From Malurus cyaneus samueli (Eukaryota > Chordata > Aves > Passeriformes > Maluridae), in assembly GCA_009741485.1 (NCBI GenBank), contig CM019218.1, forward strand, positions 34,968,387-35,032,386: a DNA stretch of 64,000 nt, given 5' to 3'. This document shows, piece after piece, positions 1-11,023 of the stretch. The position numbers and the translations under genes were made by a program. The notes under the pieces are model-generated. The model worked only from the letters and a program-made list of their open reading frames with translations. It did not search any database and was not told where the DNA came from. Every line of letters begins with the position of its first letter. The stretch's first letter is position 1.

Positions 1-3000
1 AGGAATTGAACTGCTGCTCGTTTTTAGCATCCTCCCTTCAAATAAAACGAGGCAGCAATCATCTGGGGGGAAAAAAGTGGATATTTATTCTGAATGAGGC
101 TAGTCCCACAGTTACTTTTTTCCCTTAGTCCTGAACTCATCTGCCCTCAAATTATAGGGTGTGTTCCCAGGAATAGATTCAGTATATGTGTAGTTTAGAG
201 ACAGAAGTGCTGCCAGAATCAATTTGCTGTGCAGCAGCACGAGACAGTTTCATCTGGCTCCTGCCTAACATGTCCAGAGGTAACTGAGTCTCCTAACAGT
301 TGCTGTCAAAGGAAAGATGAAAAGCAGCATCTACCATAGCTGTGAGGAGCTGGGCACTCCTGCACTTTTCCCTCTCTAAAAGTGGGATTGTGTTTTTGTG
401 GAGAGAAACAACTTGAAGTAAAACACACTCCTATAAAACAGATCAAAGAATAAATGTATGTAAAATCTAAAATGAATTTCTGTATAATCTAAGAACCTGC
501 TGGCTGTTTGAAATATACTTTTGGCTCAATTTTATTTAAAGAAAGGATACCTCCCTGGAAGACAAGAACAAGTGAGAGATTTCAGCCCATGGCGTCAGTA
601 GAAGCACCCTGAGGACAGAGCTGCTGAGCCCAGCTGTCTGTAACAGGATCTCCCACCCCTGTGCACCTCCAGCACATCCAACAACGTGTCAGCCGCAGTC
701 CTGGGAGGTCACTCGAGGCGCTGGCTGGTGCTGTGGCACGTGGAAGCACACATGCCAGCCCTGCCTTGGCGTGAGGTGCCACGGGGTGAGCAGTGGTGGG
801 CAGTCCCTGGGGGCCAGGGCTCCCTGCTCCCTCCCTCCCATGGCATCACGCGCTTCCTCAGCGTGGGCTCAGAGTTTGGAGAGCCTGGTGTGCCGTCTAG
901 ACAAGGAGGGGATAAAAAGTTGCTTTCTGAAGTTTGTTTTCGAAATGTTTTCAAATGTCACATATGCTTTGTGTAGACAGGGTTTAATATCAGCAAGCTG
1001 GCTGTGGTTGCCCCCCAGGCGGTGCGTTTGTAGGCGAGGTTGTAATTGCTGTAAGTGGGCTGCATGTGTGAAATGACTTCCACATTGTCTGTGCTGTTGG
1101 TGTCTCTTGGTCCACAGCCTCAGTTCAAGGCCAAGCAGAGAGCTCAGGCCAGAAAGCAGTGAAACCCAGTGCTCCTGCCATCCTGGAGTATTCCCTGGCC
1201 TCCCTTCATGTGCCCAGCAGCTCAGGTGCAGTTCATCATATTTCTGAAGGTCAGCCTTGCTAACCGGCACAGGTACATGAAACCTCTCCTCTCCAAAAGT
1301 CAGCCTCTGACTTGTTTTTCTGTGAGTGAAACACTAGAGATTTCCAGGTACCTCAATAATTGATACCTGCTTGTGGACAAAGCAGCACTCCGGGGTTTGC
1401 TCCTGCTCTGTGCCCCAGCAGGACTTGGGTAGTGGGATAAAATCTTCCCCTTTCCTTTGGTGACAGGAGTTTTAAGTGCCGGTAGCGATCAAGTGTCTCT
1501 TCGGTTGTCAGGCTTAGGCCAAATTGATCCCTGGTGGTTTTAATTGAAACTTCATGGAAATTAGTCCTTTTAAAACAGTGAGGTGAGGGAGGCAAAAAGC
1601 AGCATAAACAGGAGGACATAAGAGAGAAGTCTTTGTTCTTGTGTTCCCAGAGCAGCCCAGCGTGGTCTGGGAACAGTGTGGTGTCCCCAGCTAGGAAAAC
1701 AGCACCTCTGTCTTTGAACTTCCCTGACCTTTTACGTTATTTCAGTCTCATTCTCTAGAGTTCAAGGTACTGGCTGTGCTTCAGGAATTCGCAAGCATAA
1801 ACACTCATCAGTGTGGCTGGCACTATGATGAGATGAAAAGGGAGTTGAGAAAGGATAAAACACATCCAAAAGCCAAACAAAAAGTGTACAGGGTTTGTAA
1901 ACAAAGCATGTAGAGCTTCCCCAGTGCTGCCCAGAATGCCCACTTCCTTCCATACTCCCTCCCCTCCAGGGCTCAAGGCTCCTTCAAAGCCACAAGGGGC
2001 TTGCTTCTCTCATAATTTTAATACAGTGTATAAACTGGGGAGGTTTTCACCTAAGCCAAGGCAGCTAGTTAGTAGGAAATTTCTAGTCATTTGAGCAGCA
2101 ACAGGATTTGCTGCAAGTGTAGTTTTTCCACAGCCTGACTGTAAATCTGTTTTGTTAATCCTTTCCTATTCCTCCTGTGCACAGGGACTGATCCTGTCCT
2201 GAGCTGGGCTGAGTGCTGGTGCCACATCGCTGCTCAGTCAATGCCCTGGGACTGCACTTTTTTATGTTGCTCTTGAGTTCTAAAAAATGCTTGTTGGATT
2301 TGGCACTACGGAAGCCTCTGCCCACCATAAAATCAGGCAGCATTAAAGTGAGAAAGAAGTCTGACTCAGGGAACATCTCCCATCCAAATTCTGCGCATTT
2401 GTTTTCCCTTCTGCCTTGGGCTGAAATTACTGCACTGAATGTGATAAAACCTGATTTAAAGTTTCAGCCTTAGACTGACTACCAGGTTTTGGGACATGTC
2501 AGCAGTGCCCCCCTTCTGGTGCTGAACTATCTGGAATGTGTTATATAGAGAAGTGTCAAAGCACACAGGTGACAGTGTCTGTGCTTTGTGCTGCACACTT
2601 TATGCATAGTCTGTCTCCCTTGTTCTGGTGCAGCTGGACACCCAGCAGATGCTCTTTTTTTCCCCCTGCTTTCCTTCCCTCCAAGGTTTCCTAGTAGCAG
2701 GGGCAGAAGAACTGGCTGTCCCCAAGCCACGTGTGGTTTCTGGACATACCCACCCTGTGTTCAGCGTGCACCAAGTGCCTCTGCTGCAAGGGCAGTGCCA
2801 GCAGCTGCGGGGCTCACACGGAGCTGTGATAAGCATCCTTCGGGGTTTTATCTTTTGCTATTCCTCTGCCTGTGAAACATCTGTAGGTAATTAAATCCGC
2901 ATTTCAGCCTATCTCTTGAGCAGCAAGCAGACACATATGGAATGACATGTGTTACATACAACCAGCTGCAGTTCCTGTAACAGATGCTAAGTCCAGCATG

Positions 3001-5454
3001 TGCCATTCCCTGTGATTTGCAGGCCACCTGCAAGACTCTCCCTGCCATACGTTGTGGAGCCCCAGGTCTCACTAATTTTCTGGCCTGGAGAAGTATGTGG
3101 AGCACAGATAAGTTCATACTTTGGAGATGCTGTATTTAAACTACATTTTTATTATAGGTGGAATCACTTTGGTAGATTTACTTGTGTGGTTTCCTCTGTC
3201 CTGGATACTCCACCTTGAAACTGTAGCACCTAAGAACCAAAGGTTTTTCCTCTTTGTTTGGTCTTCTCTGAATCCTTTTAGCATTGCTGAGTTTCTTTAT
3301 CCTTTCTCCTGCCCTTTTAAGGACTGTTTGCCCACAGGAGTGCTTTAATACACGAAGGCTGGGGCTGGATTAACTGTTGTCATCTCCTTTATTTATCTGG
3401 CTTGTGCCACTGCAAAGCAGCTGGGTAGGTCCTGTCTTAATGTACTCAAGGAAATGGTGACTCAGGCACATGTTCCAAGACTGCGTGGGAACTGCTGGAC
3501 AGGAAAATGGAAAAGGCTGAAGAAGGAACTGAAATCATGTGAATTGTGCTGATTTTAGACTTGGGAAGTATGCAGTTGATAGTGCCTGTAAATGTATTTC
3601 TATTGCAAACGATTTCTAATGTGAGGTGACTTGGTAGGCACAAGCTTGTCATAGTGAAGTCAGAGAAAAATGCACATGCAAGAGGAAGCCACTGGATAGG
3701 GAAGCATCTCCAGATGTGTCTGGCAGCGCTGATTGTCCCCCCTCTGACAATGGAGAGTGCTCTTACCTAGGCCACTTGTCAGTGACAGAGCTCCTGAAAG
3801 CTGGAGCTGCAAGTCATGGCACGGGAGAGGAAACTGATAGTAAAACACATCTGGGGTAGGACAGTGTCCCTGTGTGTCACCACTGACCTGGCACTCCCAA
3901 GTGCCATGGTTGTGAGACTGCCTCCAAGCAGCACTACCTTCCTCCTGTGTGGTTCATCAGAGGCGAGCAACCATGGTTCCTCACCTGAGTAGCAGTAGAA
4001 AGGAAGTCTGGACAAATAGCAAATGTTTTAGGGTGCCATCTCTCCTCACTCACATGGCCAAAATACAAATCTGGGATGTTAACCTTTTAAATTCATCAAC
4101 TGACCAAGATGTGACCAATTCCCAGACTCACAGGACATAATAAAAGCCACGGGAGAAAAAAGTTACATGATACTTCATTGTGTTACTGACTTAAAGATGC
4201 AGTGACAGCAGCAAGCTGCCATATTCACCACTTCCAATGAGAAAATTGGGTCCTTTTTCTGGAAGTCCACTACAAAGAATTCCTTGGGAAGAAAATGGTA
4301 GTTCAGTGGAGTAGTGTACCTGTGCTTGAAATACTCACATTTATCAGGGAAGAAGGAACAGCCGCTGAAGGAACATTCCTAGCAGTGCTGGGTTATTCCC
4401 AAGCATTCATTGCTTGTCTTTTAGCAGATGTGAAAGATTGTGGGGCCAGCCCAGGCTGGCAGGACAAACAAAGCAAGGGGCTCTCCCTGTGCAATGGGAG
4501 TGCAGGTTGTTCAGGGCACATCTGATGTTAATTCCTGTCAGTGGTGTTTTGGTGCCTTTGAAAATTGGAAAGGGGTGAAGATGGTGTTATCTGGAGTTAT
4601 TCTGGAATCTGACCCCAGTGTTTCCCTGCAGGCAAGCTGATTCTCTCAAATCTCTTTGATTTTCCAGCTGAGGGATATCCCAGCCCTGGTGGTGCAGCTG
4701 TTCAGCTGAAGTGAGAGCCTCCACAGGACAGTGAAAGTGTAGTTTTCTCTAGTCTGTTATCCCTGAAACATGCAACTGCCTTTAATCAGTGGTAGATTCA
4801 GTTGTTTCAGTTAGTTTTCACTCCATCACTCCCGTCTTGAGGCAGGTTACACTGGTAGGCACAGTAATCTGCTTGTGCTGAGGGAGCTGGTAACCAGAGG
4901 AGTGGGAATGCACACATCACCCCTGTACACACCACGTGCTGCACAAGGCAGAAGAAAAACAACTGACTGCCTTAGCACAGCCAACAGATCTGACTGCAGC
5001 TGCAGTTTCTTGTCCTTCCACTATTACTTCTTGGAAACAGCAGTGCCAAGTGACACTCAGAATGAAAATCCTTTGACCTGCCAAGGAAGAATTAGATTTC
5101 TGTGCCTGCCCTGCAGAGTTTGGAGGACTGGCTTGTGTCTGTTGTCAGTACCAGCACTCCACAATCAACAAGAGCTGGAAAGAGAAAGTCACTGAATCCT
5201 CTTTTCTCAAAGGGAAAGAGTCAGTTTCTTCCAGTAGGTCTAGCAGAGGCGTGCTGCTCAGCAGCTAGATAATTAAAAAAAAAACCAAACCAAAAAACCA
5301 CAAAAAATCCACAAGAACTTCAGCAGCTTAGCAGTTCAGGCTTGCGTTTTTTTGTTTTGTTTTTTTTTTTTTTTTAAAAAAACACCATTAAAAAAAAAAA
5401 TTCTTAGTTTGAGCTGTAAGGCCATAATAAAAAAGACCAACACCAAAGTACGAG
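1..5454. other. Intergenic DNA downstream of CHAC1; no gene recognised
   Basis: No reading frame here resembles a known protein and no exon-like block is recognisable. By human synteny the 3' end of INO80, transcribed toward CHAC1, should lie to the left. An AATAAA hexamer on the plus strand at 41-46 could belong to such a transcript, but nothing else supports this. An A-rich then T-rich low-complexity tract occupies about 5270-5400. Confidence 0.6.
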
Positions 5455-6814
5455 ACTGACTTTGTCAGTTTGTTTTATTACTGGGCACAGCACCGTACCA
5501 CTTCATATACATACAAGCCACAGTAATACAAACAGTCCCTAGCCTTTTTTATAATTAAAAAAACATGTGGTATTTGGGAGGAGTCAACAGTCCCAGGGGT
5601 CAGCTCTCAAGAGCGATTTTGCTGCAGTAGCAGCAGTTTTCTCACAAAATACTATGGGTTTTCATGCTGTTAATATGTGAAACAGAAAAATCTGAGCTCG
5701 CAGCAGTGCCTCTGCTTAACATGATCAGGGCAGGCTTTTCAGCAGCTCACATGCTTACAAGTGTGCTCAGTCATGGTCCTTTGAAGCCAAATGGAAGTGT
5801 GCCAGACAGACACCCCTGTATGGAACTAGAACTCTCAAATGTTTCTACAGAAACCCACATTGTCCTGAAGCATCAGAGGTTTATCCACTACAGGGCCAGT
5901 TAAAACTCTCCTGCATCCTGACAGCTTTCCTGCAGGCAGCACAAGCTTCCCACGCATGCAGGACCATTTCTTACAGAGTCAGTTACGTCTGTAGCAGCAA
6001 AAGATCAGTGAAACTTGGAAAAAAGCTTGTCATTAAAGCAGGCTTAGCTCCTCAGAAAACAGATTTAAAACTACAAGGCACAAATGCAAGGTTGAGTGTG
6101 GGCTGGATACCACTGTGGCATGTGAGCAGTTCAGATACCCCTCCTAAGAGGAAATATAACACATAATAAATACAGTATGACATTTTAGAAAATAAGTGCA
6201 TTACCGTGATCCTTCACAACAAAGGAAGTAGGATCCACAAGAGCATAAAGAGGCCTGTTCATTTAATATTGCACAAAAGTTCTAAAATTTAGTGTCAGGT
6301 CATTGTACTGGAGGTGGGACATGGCAAGGGGAAATAACAGTTTTATTTGGCAGAATCTGCCAAAGTCTCCACCGCCACACAAACAGCTTTTTGCCAATCT
6401 GAGGTAGAATTACATATATACTGCTTAAACCCAGTCAAGTCCTGCTCAACTAGTCTTCAGTGAAAAAAAAAAAAAAAAAAGAAAGTGCACAGAATAGATG
6501 AGCCTCTTTCTCTAAAGAAAATGAGTGCCTCAGGTTTGACTCCTGAAAGCAAGTCTCACAGAGTTCCTGTGAAGATCCCTCCTCTCCATCTGGAAAGCAG
6601 TGATTGGTATCGTGATGCTACAGATAAGGAGTGTAACAGGTACTAATTGCAAGTCCTATAGCAAGCCTTTTACTCTTCACTTCCTCCCTCCCCAACTACT
6701 TGCTAATTCTCCCTTTATGCACTCAGTCCATCATATTTTATCAGAGTTAAGATTGTCCCTACTGCTTTCTCCCTTATGTCCCTTCTACTGAACCATGCAA
6801 TAAAATTTCCTATT
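5455..6814 (-). other. CHAC1: CHAC1 3' UTR (predicted extent)
   Basis: This runs from the CHAC1 stop to the predicted cleavage site just past the poly(A) signal at 5474-5479. It contains an 18-base A run on the plus strand (about 6463-6480), which would be a U run in the mRNA. The length, about 1.36 kb, is inferred from the poly(A) signal. A second TTTATT at 6342-6347 could give a shorter form of about 0.5 kb. Confidence 0.5.
5474..5479 (-). promoter_or_regulatory. CHAC1: Candidate CHAC1 poly(A) signal AATAAA
   Basis: AATAAA reads on the minus strand. About 25-40 bases downstream in mRNA orientation comes a GT-rich then T-rich stretch (near 5455-5430), as expected of a downstream cleavage element. 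This pairing favours it over other hexamers nearby. Confidence 0.55.
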
Positions 6815-7246
6815 TCAACTCTTAGACTTCTGAGGGACACTTGCAGTTTCTTCTAGAGACTCCTCTGTGTAGTATAGACAGGGAAGGATTGAAACAAGAG
6901 CCTCTTCGATGGAGAAGAGATGCTTATCCTCTGCTTGAGGACAGAAGTAGCGCATAAAGTCTGCCAGTCTCAGCAAGTACTCAATGTTATGACCAGCACA
7001 ACCACTTGAGACAATGATTTGAGCTGCAATGTCTTCCTCAGATGCTGGCCCAAGGTAGGAAGGATTCTGGGGTGTTGCAATGTAAACAAGAGCCAGGATG
7101 GGTTCCTCTGCATCTTTCTCCTGAGGGTGGAACTTCACCAGCTTGGTGTCATAGCCTCCCAGCACAGCTTCTCTCATGTTGAGATACTCGAGCGATGCAG
7201 CGATTTGTTCCCCACGAACTTCATAGGCTACACCCCACGTGCACGC
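6815..7246 (-). CDS. CHAC1: CHAC1 coding exon 3
   Basis: This exon has 143 codons plus TGA, starting after acceptor ctttcag with ACTWGVAYEV. It carries the catalytic REAVLGGYDTK motif and the YLGPASEEDIAAQI and GHNIEYLLRLADFM helices of the fold. The open frame continues upstream through the intron, but that part is not coding. Confidence 0.95.
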   Translation of the reverse strand, partial: ACTWGVAYEVRGEQIAASLEYLNMREAVLGGYDTKLVKFHPQEKDAEEPILALVYIATPQNPSYLGPASEEDIAAQIIVSSGCAGHNIEYLLRLADFMRYFCPQAEDKHLFSIEEALVSILPCLYYTEESLEETASVPQKSKS

Positions 7247-7871
7247 CTGAAAGTGAAAGAGCAAGCTGGTTACGGGATGCTGAACTGCAGGGGCCTGCCC
7301 AATGGCAAATGATTCAAATGATGGCTCCCTTACTCTGGGGGCTCTCCGCACAACGGAGGACAGGGCAGAGGAGGGTAACACACCCCACAGCCCCCCAGGA
7401 TCCCTGCGGGGCTCCAGAGCACTCGGCTGCCGACACACCTTCCCAGGTGGTGATGCGGGCACCCCCCCGCCCGGGCCAGCTCCCCCGGTACTCACCCCGC
7501 AATCCTCCAGCAGTGTCACCACCCGGCCGGGCTGTGGAGACAGAAGAGGCAGCGCCGTTAGAGCCGAGCCACGACACCGGCGACACCGGCGACACCGCGC
7601 CCCCGTCCCCCGCCGCCCCCCTTACCGTCTTCTCGCTGCCGCGGTGGAAGGTGTCCCCCTGCCAGAAGCGGCGGCTGTACCCACGGATGAAGCCCACCTT
7701 GCGCGACGTGAACTCGAAGCCCGGCCTCCACACCAGCGAGCCGTAGCCGAAGATCCACACCGGCGCCGCAGGCTCCGCGCCCTCCGCCTGCCCCGAGGGC
7801 GAGGAGGACAAGAGGAGCGGGTGTGGCGGCGGCTCCGGGCGCTCCTCGGGAGGCTGCGGGTCGCGCTTCAT
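6815..7871 (-). CDS. CHAC1: CHAC1, glutathione-specific gamma-glutamylcyclotransferase 1 (3 exons, 237 aa)
   Basis: CHAC1 is a cytosolic enzyme that cleaves reduced glutathione to 5-oxoproline and cysteinylglycine. It is induced by ATF4 in the unfolded-protein and amino-acid responses, and is also reported (as Botch) to act on Notch1 and block its maturation. Exons join(7871..7626, 7531..7496, 7246..6815) give 714 bp, 237 codons plus TGA. Both introns are GT-AG and phase 0. The first 38 residues are a Pro/Glu/Ser-rich tail. The ChaC fold starts at FGYGSLVWRP (41-50), the gamma-glutamylcyclotransferase substrate loop, and continues with RGYSRRFWQGDTFHRG. The catalytic glutamate is E120 in REAVLGGYDTK, equivalent to human E115. 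Human CHAC1 is 222 aa; the excess lies in the N-terminal tail and the Lys/Ser C-terminus. CHAC1 is preferred to CHAC2 because of the N-terminal extension and the position next to DLL4. Confidence 0.96.
7496..7531 (-). CDS. CHAC1: CHAC1 coding exon 2 (36-bp microexon)
   Basis: Twelve codons, PGRVVTLLEDCG, lie between acceptor ccacag and donor gtgagt. They match the human PGRVVTLLED segment. The exon is too short for ORF-based detection and is supported by both splice sites and by frame continuity. Confidence 0.93.
7572..7597. repeat. 9-bp tandem repeat (CGACACCGG)x3
   Basis: Three adjacent copies of a CGACACCGG unit, the last with one mismatch, lie in CHAC1 intron 1. A related GGGGACAYC-type repeat lies upstream of the promoter at 8062-8101. 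Confidence 0.8.
7626..7871 (-). CDS. CHAC1: CHAC1 coding exon 1
   Basis: This exon has 82 codons, from ATG at 7871 to ACG before the donor gtaag. It holds the proline-rich N-terminus and the YGSL substrate loop. A purine at -3 is not obvious, but this is the first ATG in frame with the ChaC domain. Confidence 0.94.
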
Positions 7872-7918
7872 GCCGGGGCTGCGGCTGCGGGCGCTGCGGG
7901 AAGGCGAGGGACGCTCAT
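7868..7918 (-). CDS. Possible CHAC1 upstream ORF overlapping the start codon
   Basis: An ATG at 7918-7916 opens a 16-codon frame, rich in Ala and Pro, whose TGA (7870-7868) overlaps the CHAC1 ATG as ATGA. It matters only if transcription starts upstream of 7918. With the TTTAAA box at 7943-7948 the start site would fall almost exactly there, so inclusion in the mRNA is uncertain. Confidence 0.3.
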   Translation of the reverse strand: MSVPRLPAAPAAAAPA

Positions 7919-7942
7919 GGGGAGGCTCGGCCGCCGCGGCCC

Positions 7943-7948
7943 TTTAAA
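7943..7948 (-). promoter_or_regulatory. CHAC1: TATA-like TTTAAA box of CHAC1
   Basis: TTTAAA sits in an otherwise GC-only stretch, 72 bases upstream of the CHAC1 ATG and just downstream of GC boxes. It would place the start site near 7913-7920. Confidence 0.5.
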
Positions 7949-7977
7949 GGCGGCCGGGCCCGCCCCGCCCCGCCGGG

Positions 7978-7986
7978 TGATGCAAT
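7978..7986 (-). promoter_or_regulatory. CHAC1: ATF4/CEBP amino-acid response element (ATTGCATCA)
   Basis: Read in CHAC1 orientation the site is ATTGCATCA, identical to the core of the CHOP amino-acid response element and fitting the CARE consensus TGATGNAAN on the other strand. It is about 30 bases upstream of the TATA-like box. ATF4 induction of CHAC1 is established in mammals; the function of this copy is inferred. Confidence 0.75.
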
Positions 7987-8061
7987 GAAGGCGGGAGGTT
8001 TCGCGGAGCCGCGTGTGGGGCAAAGCGCGGCCCGGGTTGCGTCAGGCGGGGCTGCCGGCCC

Positions 8062-8101
8062 GGGGACAGCGGGAACACCGGGGACATCGGGGACACCGGG
8101 G
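8062..8101 (+). repeat. G-quadruplex motif made of a degenerate GGGGACANC repeat
   Basis: Five G runs (62-65, 71-73, 80-83, 89-92 and 98-101 within 8000-8101) are separated by loops of 5-6 bases. This meets the usual G3+N1-7 rule. It lies about 80 bases upstream of the ATF4-type element. Confidence 0.75.
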
Positions 8102-8350
8102 TCGGCCAGTCCAGCGGCGCTGCTGCGAGCTGCCTGCTTGGGGATGCCGCGGGATCAGCCGCTGCCTGACCCCAGAGGCCGCCGGAGCGCAGCGCGCCGT
8201 GCCCGAAAGGGACAAATTGAGGTGACATGAGCGGGCCAGCCCTCCTCAGGAGCCTGCCCCACGCTCCCGGCTTTGGCTTTATCCCAGAACCTGAGGTGCT
8301 GCGTTGGAAAACCAAACAGTTAATATTTAACAAGGTGAAGAGACGGCTCC

Positions 8351-8358
8351 TGACGTCA
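8351..8358. promoter_or_regulatory. CHAC1: Perfect CRE (TGACGTCA) upstream of CHAC1
   Basis: A full palindromic cAMP/ATF response element lies about 480 bases upstream of the CHAC1 ATG. An ATF/CRE element contributes to human CHAC1 induction; this copy is farther from the start. Confidence 0.55.
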
Positions 8359-8426
8359 GCAGGGCCACAGCATAAGGCACACGCAGGCAAAACAGAATAA
8401 TAACATGCACACAAATGAAAGGACAT

Positions 8427-9727
8427 GGTGCTGAATCCTGCTTCTTGAGTTCATTTTCCCTAGTACTATAACCAGGCTGCATTGCCAGCTTGTAATATAC
8501 AACTGTTGTGTGGATGGGTCCAGGTGCTGTCTGTGGGCTGAACACTGAGCTGTAAACCAGATTTAGGCAGATGGTAACAAGGTGGACTTTTTACATTACA
8601 AAGTTGTTCTTTTTGGTGAGGAGGAGAAGGAATGAAGAGCAAAACCACCAAAGTATTTCTCATTGTTCTTGTCCTCTGCACTTAATCAATCTAAACAGTC
8701 TATTTACAGTTTTTTATTCAGTTTCCTGTTGGTCCTCATCCAACTGGCACTCACCTTTCCATTCCACTTAATCGGGTGTTGCAGCTACAGCACACACAGA
8801 CTGTGGTGGGCGCTCCCTGTCCTGTGGGGTGTCAAGAGTTTGCATGGCTCTCACATCTGCCCTGCTGCTCTGTGGCTTACACAGCTTGTCCTTTTCTCCT
8901 GCCCTGCATGGCTGACTCTCTGACTTGTCACCGTGGATGACCCTTTACAAGGTCAGCCTTGAAACAGAGCCCAAAGCTCCTTCATTTTCCTCTCCACTTG
9001 CGCTTTTCCCAGTCACCTTCTCTGTCTTACTCAAGCTCAAAGGTATGGGATTGGCATGGCATGCTCCCAGCCCTTCACACCACACACCCGTGCTGGTGCA
9101 GTCTTGCAGCATCTTATTCCTTTTCCACTGGTCCCTTTCCATAGGCAGAAGATGAATCCATCACCTGTTTGTACAGCTGCTGTACTCAGAGGCCTTAGTC
9201 AGACAGAGAGTGCTCCGGAAAGTGTTCTTATCAGCTGTCTGTATCAATGCTCTGCTTGGCAAAACAAGAAATAAATCTCACATCTTACATTTTCATCCTG
9301 GTGATCCTGTCCCCCAACATACGAGCCTCCTGCCTTAGCAAGTGTTTGTCAGTGCCAAAATGATGTGGCCTTTTAATCAAATGAAACCAGTGTCTTCTGG
9401 GAATTAAACCAGTGCTCTGTGTCCCACTGTATATGTATATAAAGCATATTATATTTTCCATATTTAGTTATTTTTTTTCCTGCAAATCCTAAAATCCAGG
9501 AAATCTGAGCAAATCCCCAGTGTGTAGTTAACAAAAGCATACAAACACTTGTCGTTAAGTGTATCCTCATTATCAAGAGTGCACGAAGACACAAATCAGT
9601 GTCTGAAAGATAAGCTGAAGAAGCTCTTGCTAGGTTCTGGTCTTAGTAACACCACTGAAAAAAAATCTAACCTCTTTCCTCAGTTTTTCCCTGGATATGA
9701 GTTTTATCTCTCTTCTTGGTTTGTTCA
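8427..9727. other. Intergenic, nothing recognised
   Basis: Unremarkable mid-GC DNA without a supported exon, RNA gene or obvious repeat. Confidence 0.6.
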
Positions 9728-10100
9728 GTGTGGAGGACACGGAGGGGAGACCTCATTGCAGACTTCAACATATTCATAAGGGGAAGAAAAGGAGCACGTG
9801 CTGATCTTTTCACTCTCATGACCAGGGACAGGACTTGAGGAATTGTCATGAAGCTGAGTCAGGGGAGATTTTGGTTGGATATCAGGAAAAAAAATTTCAT
9901 CCAAAGGTGGCTGGGTGCTGAAACAGGATTCCCAGGGAAGTGGTCACAGCACCAAGCCCGTCTTGGTTCAACAAGTCTTTGAGTAATGCTCTCAGGAACA
10001 TGCTGTGAATCTTGGGGTGTCCTGCATAGGACCGGGAGTTGGACCCTGTGATCCTGATGGGTCTCTTCCAACTCAGCATATTCTGTGATTCTCTGATCTG
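9728..10100 (+). mobile_element. CR1 LINE 3' fragment
   Basis: This matches the 3' part of avian CR1: 'gggagacctcattgc', then 'ttggttggatatcaggaaa', 'cccagggaagtggtcacagc' and 'ggtctcttccaactcagc', ending in the 'attctgtgattctctga' tail. The subtype with 'tcatgaagctgagtcagggg' is frequent in Neoaves. It is 5'-truncated and mutated, with no intact reading frame. Confidence 0.93.
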
Positions 10101-10987
10101 AGAAAAGCACTGGATTTTGCACATGTGACAAACAAAGCACTAGGTATCTTATCTGCTGCTACAAGCTAAGGAAAATTGGATCAAGAAATAAAAAAATATC
10201 ACTGGGAACTGACTGCATGCTTGCTGGTGGTGAAAAAATTTGCTCCTTTCCTTTGCAGAGCTGTCTCATTTGTGTGTCTGCCTTTGCCAAAAGGCCCTTC
10301 TGCATGGCTCAGCCAAATTTGCAATGGAGAGCCAGTGTGTACAGCAAAAGCTGTAGGGGACCAGCTTCGGATCCCACACCAGCTAAACACCACAGGTCTC
10401 TGCTCCCTGCAGTGCTGTACAACAAGGTCAATAAGGTATGAGGTTAGAAACTCCTTTTGAAGTCCCTGATTTTCTTGTGTAAACTGTGATATTGCTCCAT
10501 CATTAGGAGCAGAGCCTGAGGGAAGGCTTACTGAAGTTGTGGCATATGCAGCAAGGGATTAAGAATATTTTTTGTTGTTTCTTTCCTTTGTTTCTTATGT
10601 TGACTGTACCTTCACTGTGCTTCAGTTAAATAAACCAAGGGGATGAAGATCACTAGAGGTGAAGGGCTGAGCAGAAAAGATGTCTTGCAGACAGTATAGG
10701 TGCAGCTGTGAAAGTGAAGCAGGTGGATATAAAGGAGAGGGTTTAAGTGTCTCTTGGTGGTGTTGGAGCTTGTCTTCACTAGGGAAACAGCCTACCAAAC
10801 GGAACCACAGGAAAGTTCAAACTGGTGTGAGGGAGGATGTGGAGCAGCAGTAGAGTTAACTGTTAGGGAACATGATGTGGATTTTATAGTATAACAAAAG
10901 GAGATGGAAAAAAACATAGGATTTTAACAACTTAAAAGTGACTAAGGGAAAAAGAAATGGAATATGATCATACTCTGTTATATAATA

Positions 10988-11023
<36 letters not shown>

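Larger units (their letters stand above)
7400..8200. promoter_or_regulatory. CHAC1: CpG island covering CHAC1 promoter and exons 1-2
   Basis: The segment is visibly GC-rich with many CpGs, including GC boxes (cgccccgccccgcc) near 7960-7975, and contrasts with the flanks. It spans the promoter, exons 1 and 2 and intron 1. Confidence 0.75.

Noticed and set aside
7247..7522. N-terminal extension of the CHAC1 exon 3 open frame
   Set aside because: This is intron 2 read through. A clear acceptor (ctttcag) precedes ACTWGV, and the 36-bp exon 2 supplies the missing residues.
7302..7988. 228-codon plus-strand frame antisense to CHAC1
   Set aside because: It is the shadow of CHAC1 exons 1-2 in GC-rich sequence; the minus strand has the ChaC protein with proper splice sites.
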